A DNA stretch of 35,919 bases from Eisenbergiella porci (GTDB lineage Bacteria > Bacillota > Clostridia > Lachnospirales > Lachnospiraceae): positions 1-35,919 of the forward strand of contig NZ_VUMI01000058.1 in NCBI RefSeq assembly GCF_009696275.1. The letters run 5' to 3'. Under the pieces are notes generated by a model. It was given only the letters and a program-made list of their open reading frames with translations, was not told the DNA's origin and searched no databases. A program made the translations under genes and the position numbers. Below are positions 23,569 through 30,476 of this stretch, in pieces (the stretch's first letter is position 1; every line of letters begins with the position of its first letter).

Positions 23569-23967
23569 ATGCGAAAGAAATACAATACGCCCCACCGCCG
23601 TCATGTGGTAAAGACCCGCATGACCGATGAAGAATACGCCGACTTCACCGGGCGGCTGGCGGCTTATGAAATCAGCCAGTCCGAGTTTATCCGGCAAGCC
23701 ATACGGAAAGCGACCATACGCCCCATTGTCACCGTTTCCCCGGTCAATGACGGGCTGCTTGCCGCCCTCTCCAAGCTCACGGCAGAGTACGGGAAAATCG
23801 GCGGCAACTTAAACCAGATTGCCCGGAGCCTGAACGAATACGGAAGCCCCTACCGGGGGCTGGAAAAGGAAGTGCGGGGAGCCGCCGCCGACCTTGCCGC
23901 CTTGAAGTTTGAAGTCTTGCAGAAAGTAGGTGAAGCCGTTGGCGATACTCAAACATATCAGCTCTAA
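23569..23967 (+). CDS. mobC: MobC-type relaxosome protein of the nested element
   Basis: A 132-aa protein. VVKTRMTDEEYADFTGRLAA and SQSEFIRQAIRKA form the DNA-binding N-terminus. KIGGNLNQIARSLNEYG (about 81-97) is the MobC core motif. ATG 23569 is chosen because AAAGGAGG lies about 10 nt upstream; the frame is open far upstream but non-coding. It overlaps the relaxase gene by about 29 bp. Clearly different in sequence from the mobC at 10129. Confidence 0.9.
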   Translation: MRKKYNTPHRRHVVKTRMTDEEYADFTGRLAAYEISQSEFIRQAIRKATIRPIVTVSPVNDGLLAALSKLTAEYGKIGGNLNQIARSLNEYGSPYRGLEKEVRGAAADLAALKFEVLQKVGEAVGDTQTYQL

Positions 23968-25561
23968 AAATGCCAACTACGGGGACGCTGAAAAATACCT
24001 CACATTCGAGCATGACGAGTTTACCATGAAGCCCACCCTTGACGCAGACGGGCGGCTCATACCGAGGGTAGACTACCGCATATCCTCTCTGAATTGTGGC
24101 GGGGAGGATTTTGCCGTTGCCTGTATGCGCTCCAATCTCCGCTACGGCAAGAACCAGAAACGGGAGGACGTAAAGAGCCACCACTACATCATCAGCTTTG
24201 ACCCACGGGACGGCCCGGACAACGGCTTGACCGTTGATCGGGCGCAGGAGCTGGGCGAGAAGTTCTGCGCCGAGCATTTCCCCGGACACCAGGCCCTTGT
24301 CTGCACCCACCCGGACGGACACAGCCACACCGAAAATATCCATGTGCATATCGTCATTAACAGTCTGCGGATTGCGGAGGTTCCCATGCTGCCCCACATG
24401 GACAGGCCAGCGGACAGGAAAGCAGGCTGCAAGCACCGCTGTACGGACGCAGCTATGAACTATCTGAAAGCCGAAGTCATGGAGATGTGCCACAGCGAGG
24501 GGCTTTACCAGATAGACCTTTTGAACGGCAGCAAAGAACGCATTACCGAGCGTGAGTATTGGGCGCAGAAGAAAGGACAGGCTGCCCTTGACAGAGCCAA
24601 CGCCCCTATTGCTGCGGACGGTATCGCGCCCCGGCAGACCAAGTTTGAAACGGATAAGGCGAAGCTGCGCCGGACTATCCGGGAAGCCCTTGCCGCTGCT
24701 TCCGGCTTTGATGAGTTTGCCGCCCTGCTTCTCCGGCATGGTGTGACCGTCAAGGAGAGCCGGGGGCGGCTAAGTTACCTCACGCCGGACAGGACGAAGC
24801 CAATTACCGCCCGGAAGCTGGGGGACGATTTTGACCGGGCTGCTGTCCTCTCCGTTTTGGAGCAGAACGCCGCCAGAGCCGCCGAAAAACCCGCAGCCAT
24901 AGCGGAATACCCCGGCAGTATCAAAGACCGCTTACGGACGAAAAAAGAAGCGAAAAACGCCCCGAACAATGACGCTGTACAGCGCATGGTAGACATAGCC
25001 GCCAAGCGAGCCGAGGGGAAAGGACGGGGCTATGAGAAGTGGGCGACCATGCACAACCTCAAACAGATGTCGGCTACCCTCATGCTCTACCAGCAGTATG
25101 GCTTTTCTTCCCCGGACGAGCTGGACGCTGCCATTTCCGCAGCCAACACCGCCACGCAGGAGAGCCTTGCCGGACTGAAAGGGCTGGAAGCCGCTATCCG
25201 GGAGAAAAAGGAATTGCAGCGCAACCTTTTGGGCTATATCGGCACGAAGCCCGCCCGTGACGGTCTGAAAGCGCAGAAATCGGAGAAAGCCCGGAGAGCC
25301 TACCGGGAACAGCACGAAAGCGATTTTATCATAGCGGACACAGCCGCCCGTTATTTCCGGGAGCATGGAATAACCAAGCTGCCAGCCAGCAAAGCCCTGC
25401 AAAGGGAGATTGAGCAGCTTACCGTCCAGAAGAACGCCGGATATAACGACTACCGGGAGAAACGCCAGCGGGCGCAGGAGCTTCAGACAGTCAGACGCAA
25501 TATCGACCAGATTTTAAGGGGCGCACCGAGCCAGCAGAAAAAGCGTGAACAGGAGCGTTAA
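23939..25561 (+). CDS. MOBP-type relaxase of the nested element
   Basis: A relaxase of about 540 aa. The N-terminus AILKHISSKNANYGDAEKYL carries the probable catalytic Tyr region. The metal site is in CTHPDGHSHTENIHVHIVIN. Downstream there are an RKLGDDFDR segment, then MHNLKQMSATLMLYQQYGF and a long charged coiled-coil tail ending in PSQQKKREQER. TTG 23939 is preferred, since TAGGTGA lies 5-6 nt before it and the product starts like other family members; GTG 23930 is the alternative. It acts at the adjacent oriT-like site, so the nested element can be mobilised by its own relaxase. Confidence 0.93.
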   Translation: MAILKHISSKNANYGDAEKYLTFEHDEFTMKPTLDADGRLIPRVDYRISSLNCGGEDFAVACMRSNLRYGKNQKREDVKSHHYIISFDPRDGPDNGLTVDRAQELGEKFCAEHFPGHQALVCTHPDGHSHTENIHVHIVINSLRIAEVPMLPHMDRPADRKAGCKHRCTDAAMNYLKAEVMEMCHSEGLYQIDLLNGSKERITEREYWAQKKGQAALDRANAPIAADGIAPRQTKFETDKAKLRRTIREALAAASGFDEFAALLLRHGVTVKESRGRLSYLTPDRTKPITARKLGDDFDRAAVLSVLEQNAARAAEKPAAIAEYPGSIKDRLRTKKEAKNAPNNDAVQRMVDIAAKRAEGKGRGYEKWATMHNLKQMSATLMLYQQYGFSSPDELDAAISAANTATQESLAGLKGLEAAIREKKELQRNLLGYIGTKPARDGLKAQKSEKARRAYREQHESDFIIADTAARYFREHGITKLPASKALQREIEQLTVQKNAGYNDYREKRQRAQELQTVRRNIDQILRGAPSQQKKREQER

Positions 25562-25569
25562 AGACCGCC

Positions 25570-25684
25570 CCGAAATGATACCGAAACCCTACAAAAATAC
25601 AGGTATGATATGAACCCTTACCGCAATACTCCCCGACTTCCAAACGGGGCTTACAGGGCAGAAAAAGCCCGAAAATGATACCGA
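25570..25684. repeat. Pair of iteron-like direct repeats before the replication genes
   Basis: CCGAAATGATACCGA (25570-25584) and CCGAAAATGATACCGA (25669-25684) differ by one inserted A, with similar flanks (AAC, TACA.AAAAT) on the right. The gene-free stretch between the relaxase and the replication operon could hold a replication origin. Confidence 0.5.
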
Positions 25685-25747
25685 GAACATACAGAAAATG
25701 CCCCCTATCCCGCTACACCGATAGGAACGGCAGAAAGGAGCTTACCA

Positions 25748-25939
25748 TTGCCGAGAATGAGCAAGAAGCGGCGGCTGGAATGGTCTTTCTTCCTCAACCA
25801 CCGCAACCGTATCACTTACAACGACCTATGCCGGGGCTGCACCCGTGACTGCAAACAGAGCTTCCGGGCGGTTATCATACTATGCCCTCGCTATTATTCC
25901 AAACGCTGGAAAAAGGAGGACGCAGCCTATGGCAGATAA
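25748..25939 (+). CDS. Small basic protein with a Cys motif
   Basis: A 63-aa product from TTG 25748, preceded by AAAGGAG at 8 nt. It starts MPRMSKKRRLEW and contains CRGCTRDCKQSF and a basic C-terminus. It overlaps the next gene by 11 bp. In place and Cys content it recalls the VLP-type gene after the first relaxase, but the match is weak. Function unknown. Confidence 0.55.
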   Translation: MPRMSKKRRLEWSFFLNHRNRITYNDLCRGCTRDCKQSFRAVIILCPRYYSKRWKKEDAAYGR

Positions 25940-26687
25940 CCGCAAATATTACTACCTCAAGCTGAAAGAGAGCTATTTTGACGATGATGCAATCGTTCTG
26001 CTGGAAAGTATGCAGGACGGCGTTATCTATTCCAACATTCTCTTGAAGCTGTACTTGAAATCGCTGAAAAACGGCGGGAAATTGCAGCTTGACGAGAATA
26101 TCCCCTACACCGCCCAGATGATTGCGACCATTACCCGCCAGCAGGTAGGTACCGTAGAGAGAGCTTTGAAAATCTTTATGAAGCTGGGGCTTGTGGAGCC
26201 TTTGCCAAGCGGCGCACTCTACATGAGCAACATTGAGCTTTTAATCGGCCAGTCCTCTACCGAGGGGGAGCGCAAGCGCAGGGCGCGGCTGGCTTTGCAG
26301 GAACAAAAAGCCCTGCCGCAGACAGGGGCGGACAAATGTCCACCATATCGAGCGGACATTTGTCCACCAGAGATAGAGATAGAGAAAGAGATAGATATAG
26401 AAATAGAAAAAGAGAGAGAGTTAGAAACGGGACACCCCGCCCCCGCCGCCTATGGCAGATACCACAATGTCATTCTTTCCGATACGGAGCTTGACGGGCT
26501 GAAAACAGAGCTTCCCGGCAAGTGGGAGTATTACATTGACCGCCTATCCTGCCATATCGCTTCCAGCGGGAGGAAATACAAGAGCCATGCAGCCACGATT
26601 TTCAAGTGGGCGCAGGAGGACGCAGCCAAGAAAGCCCCGAAAAAGGGCATACCCGATTATACCTGTAAGGAGGGCGAGAGCTTATGA
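25929..26687 (+). CDS. Phage replisome organizer-like replication protein
   Basis: A 252-aa protein. MADNRKYYYLKLKESYFDDDAIVLLESMQDG and the helices following (LLKLYLKSLKNGGKLQL, TITRQQVGTVERALKIF) form the winged-helix N-terminal domain of phage replisome organizers. A highly acidic/basic linker (about 150-166, IEIEKEIDIEIEKE) leads to a C-terminal DnaD-like region (FKWAQEDAAKK). ATG 25929 follows AAGGAGG; the frame extends upstream to 25845 inside the Cys-motif gene. It overlaps the DnaC-like gene by ATGA. Together they probably recruit the host helicase to replicate the excised circle. Confidence 0.85.
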   Translation: MADNRKYYYLKLKESYFDDDAIVLLESMQDGVIYSNILLKLYLKSLKNGGKLQLDENIPYTAQMIATITRQQVGTVERALKIFMKLGLVEPLPSGALYMSNIELLIGQSSTEGERKRRARLALQEQKALPQTGADKCPPYRADICPPEIEIEKEIDIEIEKERELETGHPAPAAYGRYHNVILSDTELDGLKTELPGKWEYYIDRLSCHIASSGRKYKSHAATIFKWAQEDAAKKAPKKGIPDYTCKEGESL

Positions 26688-27541
26688 CGAATGGATTTGA
26701 TGAAATGATTTTGAATATGACCGACACCACGCCGGAGCCGGAGGACTACACCGGCGAGGACGGGCTTTTATACTGCGGGAAGTGCCACAAGCCCAAAGAG
26801 GGCTATTTCCCCAAAGAAACCGCCGCATGGCTGGGGCGTGACCGCCACCCGGCAGAATGTGACTGCCAGCGGGCAGAGCGTGAGGAACGGGAAGCCGCAG
26901 AGAAACAGCGCAGTCACCTTGAAACTGTCGAGCGGTTGAAGCGGCGGGGCTTTACAGACCCGGCTATGCAGGGCTGGACGTTTGAGAACGACAACGGCAA
27001 GTGCCCGCAAATGGAACACGCCCATTTCTATGTGGAGAACTGGGAAACCATGAAAGAGCGCAACATTGGCTATCTGCTATGGGGCGGCGTTGGCACAGGC
27101 AAGAGCTATTTTGCGGGCTGTATCGCAAATGCCCTTATGGAGCGTGAAATCCCCGTGTGCATGACAAACTTTGCATTGATATTGGGTGACCTTGCCGCCA
27201 GCTTTGAGGGCAGGAATGAATATATCTCCCGACTTTGCAGCTTCCCGCTGCTTATCCTTGACGATTTTGGAATGGAACGGGGAACGGAATACGGCTTAGA
27301 GCAGGTCTACAACGTGATTGACAGCCGTTACCGCAGCGGCAGGCCGCTGATCGTCACGACTAATCTCACGCTGGAGGACTTGCAGCACCCGGAGGACACC
27401 GCCCACGCCCGCATTTATGACCGTCTGATTGAAATGTGTTCTCCTGTCCGCTTTACCGGGAGCAACTTCCGAAAAGCCACGGCGCAGGAGAAAATGGGAC
27501 AACTGAAAAAGCTGATGAACAGAAAGGAGAGCCGCCTATGA
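26684..27541 (+). CDS. DnaC-like helicase-loader ATPase
   Basis: A 285-aa protein. An N-terminal zinc-binding part (CGKCHKPKEGYF, CDCQRAE) is followed by an AAA+ domain with Walker A WGGVGTGKS (133-141), Walker B LLILDDFGMER (about 188-198), sensor motif VTTNLTLEDL and Arg-finger region RIYDRLIEMC. This is the IstB/DnaC type. It overlaps both neighbours by 4 bp (ATGA), so replication protein, loader and TnpW form one translational unit. Alternative: an IstB transposition helper, but no IstA is present. Confidence 0.92.
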   Translation: MTNGFDEMILNMTDTTPEPEDYTGEDGLLYCGKCHKPKEGYFPKETAAWLGRDRHPAECDCQRAEREEREAAEKQRSHLETVERLKRRGFTDPAMQGWTFENDNGKCPQMEHAHFYVENWETMKERNIGYLLWGGVGTGKSYFAGCIANALMEREIPVCMTNFALILGDLAASFEGRNEYISRLCSFPLLILDDFGMERGTEYGLEQVYNVIDSRYRSGRPLIVTTNLTLEDLQHPEDTAHARIYDRLIEMCSPVRFTGSNFRKATAQEKMGQLKKLMNRKESRL

Positions 27542-27720
27542 CCAACACCCCAAAGAATGACCGCAGCACCCGCCGCCCGGATTGCGTGACGGAAATCCGC
27601 ATAGGTAATTCTGTCCTTGTCGTTTCCGGCTATTTCAAGCAGGACACCACCGCCACCGCCGCCGATAAAATGCTGAAAGTGCTGGAAGCGGAAGCTGCTA
27701 CACAAAAATCGGCAATTTGA
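27538..27720 (+). CDS. tnpW: Transposon-encoded TnpW-family protein
   Basis: A 60-aa protein with VTEIRIGNSVLVVSGYFKQD followed by TATAADKMLKVLEAEA, the pattern of small TnpW proteins encoded beside tnpX-type serine recombinases in Tn4451-like elements. ATGA overlap with the DnaC-like gene; ribosome site AAAGGAG. Function is not established. Confidence 0.8.
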   Translation: MTNTPKNDRSTRRPDCVTEIRIGNSVLVVSGYFKQDTTATAADKMLKVLEAEAATQKSAI

Positions 27721-27749
27721 CGGGACGTAAAGAAGCAGAAAGGACTGTA

Positions 27750-27802
27750 CAGCCAGCCCCGGCGTGTGGTATGATAGTCATACGGAATAGTGGGGCTGGC
27801 TG
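27750..27802 (+). promoter_or_regulatory. Nested palindromes in the recombinase promoter region
   Basis: A perfect 11-bp inverted repeat CAGCCAGCCCC (27750-27760) and GGGGCTGGCTG (27792-27802) encloses a second palindrome TATGATAGTCATA (27770-27782), whose left half forms an extended -10 (TGTGGTATGAT). A repressor site controlling recombinase transcription is likely. Confidence 0.6.
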
Positions 27803-27820
27803 TCGGAAATGGAGGACACT

Positions 27821-29431
27821 ATGTTAAGACAGACCACCCGAAACCTTATTACCGCCCTTTATCCGAGATTATCCCACGAGGACGAGCTGCAAGGTGAGAG
27901 CAATTCTATTTCAAACCAGAAGCGTATTCTTGAAACCTATGCGAAGCAGAACGGCTTTTCCAATCTGCAATGGTACACAGATGACGGTTATTCTGGGGCG
28001 AACTTCCAAAGACCCGGTTTTCAAGCCATGCTTGCGGACATTGAAGCCGGAAAAGTCGGCACCGTTATCGTCAAGGATATGTCACGGTTAGGGCGAAACT
28101 ATCTGCAAGTGGGAATGTATACGGAAATGATTTTCCCACAGAAAGGCGTCCGCTTTATCGCTATCAATGACGGAGTGGACAGCGCACAGGGCGACAATGA
28201 TTTTGCCCCTCTGCGGAACATTTTTAACGAATGGCTGGTGAGAGATACGAGCAAGAAAATCAAAGCAGTAAAACGGTCTAAGGGTATGAGCGGGAAGCCC
28301 GTCACGAGCAAACCCGTATACGGCTACTTTATGGACGAGGACGAAAATTTTATCATTGACGGGGAAGCCGCCCCTGTTGTGCGGCAGATTTACAGCTTGT
28401 GCCTTGCCGGGAACGGGCCGACCAAGATAGCCCGTATGCTCACAGAGCAGGAGATCCCCACGCCGGGAACGCTGGAATACCGTCGGACGGGAAGCACCCG
28501 CCGCTACCACCCCGGCTATGAGTGCAAGTGGGCGACCAATACCGTGGTACATATCCTTGAAAACAGGGAGTACACGGGCTGTCTGGTAAACTTCAAGACG
28601 GAGAAGCCGTCCTACAAGACCAAGCACAGCGTAGAGAACCCCATTGAGAAACAGGCGATTTTCGAGAACCACCATGAGCCTATCATTGACACCCAGATGT
28701 GGGAGCGTGTGCAGGAGTTACGCAAGCAGCGCAAACGCCCGAACCGCTATGATGAAGTGGGCTTATTCTCCGGCATACTCTTTTGTGCCGACTGCGGCAG
28801 CGTCCTTTACCAGCAGCGTTACCAGAACGCCACCCGCAAGCAGGATTGTTATATCTGCGGGAGCTACAAGAAGCGTACCCGTGACTGTACGGCGCACTTT
28901 ATCCGCACCGACCTGTTGACCGCCGGAGTGACCGACAATCTGCGGAAAGTCACCAGCTATGCAGCGAAGCACGAAGCCCGGTTTATGAAGCTGCTGATCG
29001 AGCAGAACGAGGACGGGGGCAAGCGCAGGAACGCCGCAAGGAAAAAGGAGCTGGAAGCCGCCGAGAAGCGTATCAGCGAGTTATCCGCTATCTTCAAGCG
29101 GCTGTATGAGGACAGCGTGACCGGGCGCATTTCAGACGAGCGTTTCACGGAGCTGTCGGCAGACTATGAAGCCGAGCAGAAAGAACTGAAAGAGAGAGCC
29201 GCCGCTATCCGGGCAGAGCTTTCCAAAGCGCAGGAAGCCACGGTAAACGCAGAAAAGTTTATGAATGTTGTCCGCAAGTACACCAGCTTTGAAGAACTTA
29301 CCCCTACCCTTTTGCGTGAGTTTGTGGAGAAAATCGTTGTGCATGAGTGCAGCTATGACGAGAACGGCACACGCAGACAGGACATTGATATTTATTACTC
29401 TTTCGTTGGCAAGGTAGACCTGCCCGAATGA
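27821..29431 (+). CDS. TnpX/TndX-like large serine recombinase
   Basis: A 536-aa recombinase that would excise and integrate the nested element. Catalytic domain: LYPRLSHEDE with probable Ser18, VIVKDMSRLGRNYLQVG, and an INDGVDS segment. It is followed by the recombinase domain (KPVYGYF, PTKIARMLTEQEIPTPG), a zinc ribbon (FCADCGSVLYQQ, YICGSYKK..DC), a coiled coil, and a C-terminal DUF4368-like end (LREFVEKIVVHECSYDENGTRRQDIDIYYSFVG). ATG 27821 is chosen over ATG 27809 because GGAGG lies 5 nt upstream. It is the last gene before the right junction (29520-29522), the normal position in Tn4451/Tn5397-type elements. It is unlike the recombinase at 356. Confidence 0.95.
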   Translation: MLRQTTRNLITALYPRLSHEDELQGESNSISNQKRILETYAKQNGFSNLQWYTDDGYSGANFQRPGFQAMLADIEAGKVGTVIVKDMSRLGRNYLQVGMYTEMIFPQKGVRFIAINDGVDSAQGDNDFAPLRNIFNEWLVRDTSKKIKAVKRSKGMSGKPVTSKPVYGYFMDEDENFIIDGEAAPVVRQIYSLCLAGNGPTKIARMLTEQEIPTPGTLEYRRTGSTRRYHPGYECKWATNTVVHILENREYTGCLVNFKTEKPSYKTKHSVENPIEKQAIFENHHEPIIDTQMWERVQELRKQRKRPNRYDEVGLFSGILFCADCGSVLYQQRYQNATRKQDCYICGSYKKRTRDCTAHFIRTDLLTAGVTDNLRKVTSYAAKHEARFMKLLIEQNEDGGKRRNAARKKELEAAEKRISELSAIFKRLYEDSVTGRISDERFTELSADYEAEQKELKERAAAIRAELSKAQEATVNAEKFMNVVRKYTSFEELTPTLLREFVEKIVVHECSYDENGTRRQDIDIYYSFVGKVDLPE

Positions 29432-29439
29432 CCGCCCGA

Positions 29440-29472
29440 CCTATCCGGCGCAATGCGCAAACGCCGGATAGG
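29440..29472 (+). terminator. Terminator after the recombinase
   Basis: A perfect 11-bp stem (29440-29450 with 29462-29472), 9 bp after the stop. ATTTTTT follows about 10 bp further on, inside the element end. Confidence 0.6.
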
Positions 29473-29522
29473 AACGGCAAAATTTTTTACACTTCTACTA
29501 CTTCTTTATCACACATCAGCAA

Positions 29523-30289
29523 ATAGCGCGGACTTCTCTCTCGTGTTCAAATGCTTTTCGTTTATACCAGAACGAACCATTTACGGAAGAAAATCTTTTG
29601 GAAAAATCAATATATTTGACTTTCCCAATTTCTATTGTGGGGTCTTTGTCAAGAGCCTCATACAACTGTTGGTATGTAGTTTGAATTGCAAGTGCATTGT
29701 TCACATTTGTTGAGTACAATTTCCACATTGCTTCTGATTCAGATTCGTTACAATGCCAACAACTTATAAATGTATGTTTTCTTCGGGCATTTCCACTGGC
29801 GTTCAACTCGGACAACAAACGTGTTGTATTTTCCTCAATGTATTCGTCTGTTAAGTCTTCTGGTTTCATGCCGGGCGCGGTTTGAATTGCATCTCTAAAA
29901 AAATCAAGATAAAATGCGTCCCATTTTTCTTTCCGTTCCAATGTGCCTTTTGCACCCTCAAATATATCTTCAAATGATTCCGCAGATGCAAAATATAGTG
30001 ACTTTTTACCAATCATTGAAAGGAACTTGCTTAAATCCATGTAACGCCAAAGTTTAGATTCTGGCGAAACTTTTTCATATTCTAGTTTCGTCCAATGATA
30101 ACGAATTACGGTTTCTGATAGCAAATATGCGCAATCATCACAAAGAACAACAGGATTTCTTTCTGTATCATATCCCAAATGCGCACACATACCATTTTGA
30201 AATTTTCTGCTACAATTCGTACAGGCATCTCTATGCTCGTTGTAAAACATATCTAATTCACGGGTGTGCCTATGTGTCATTTCCTGCAT
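29523..30289 (-). pseudogene. DUF2971 gene, N-terminal fragment (cut by the nested element)
   Basis: About 256 codons. The N-terminus has a zinc-finger-like CTNCSRKFQNGMC...CDDC; the DUF2971 core follows (LWRYMDLSKFLSMIGKKSLYFA, FEDIFEG, HTFISCWHCNESESEAMWKLY, IGKVKYIDFS, FEHEREVRAI). The natural frame then stops at TGA 29516 inside the inserted element. The missing C-terminus is at 18582-18795. ATG 30289 follows AGAGGGGGAAGTT. Family function is unknown; the context, between topB and the anti-restriction gene of an ICE, suggests cargo. Probably inactive while the element is inserted, unless precise excision occurs. Confidence 0.88.
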
Positions 30290-30319
30290 AACTTCCCCCT
30301 CTTTCTTACATTTTGTTTT

Positions 30320-30325
30320 ATTATA
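30320..30325 (-). promoter_or_regulatory. -10 box of the DUF2971 gene
   Basis: TATAAT on the minus strand, 31 bp before the ATG, in an AT-rich stretch; no strong -35. Confidence 0.45.
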
Positions 30326-30375
30326 TCATTACGAAAAATTGAAATAAATACAATAATTATAAATTGCAAGAGTGT

Positions 30376-30474
30376 AGGGGTTGGGGCTTCCCCAACGAGA
30401 AAATCCCCGGCCCGGCAGGTGCGCCGGGTCAGGGATTTTGCCGGGAGTGTGGCTACACTCCCTATGCTTGCTGT
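30376..30474 (-). other. Second oriT-like block, inverted relative to the first
   Basis: Read on the minus strand it begins directly after the topB stop. A 38-bp segment (30474-30437) is identical to 10031-10068 and includes the GGGAGTGT/ACACTCCC hairpin. A GC-rich hairpin follows (30401-30436 region), then GTTGGGGAAGCCCCAAC and CCCT (30395-30376), resembling 10087-10107. No mobC or relaxase follows it here. It may be a duplicate oriT or a bound regulatory site, and could also terminate topB. Confidence 0.6.
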
Positions 30475-30476
30475 TT

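Larger units (their letters stand above)
18796..29522 (+). mobile_element. Nested 10.7-kb mobilisable tetracycline-resistance element
   Basis: A serine-recombinase element inserted in the DUF2971 gene. The left junction is at 18793-18795 and the right at 29520-29522, both reading CAA; removing 18796-29522 restores the target frame. Contents are tet(40), tet(O), a truncated sigma factor, HTH protein, MobC, MOBP relaxase, replisome-organizer-like protein, DnaC-like ATPase, TnpW and a recombinase at the right end. This is a Tn4451-like integrase/TnpW arrangement with its own relaxase and replication-like genes but no type IV secretion genes, so it would depend on a helper such as the outer ICE. 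The tet block is at the end away from the recombinase and has displaced the start of the sigma gene. Confidence 0.85.

Noticed and set aside
23777-24739. Minus-strand 320-codon open frame
   Set aside because: Antisense to the second MobC and relaxase genes.
26371-26421. GAGATA/GAAATA-rich hexamer run as a phase-variable tract
   Set aside because: Repeat unit is 6 bp, so changes stay in frame; it encodes the charged linker common in this protein class.
18789-29513. TATCACA direct repeat (18789-18795 and 29507-29513) as the nested element's target duplication
   Set aside because: Joining there leaves an in-frame TGA in the DUF2971 gene, whereas joining at CAA restores the frame.
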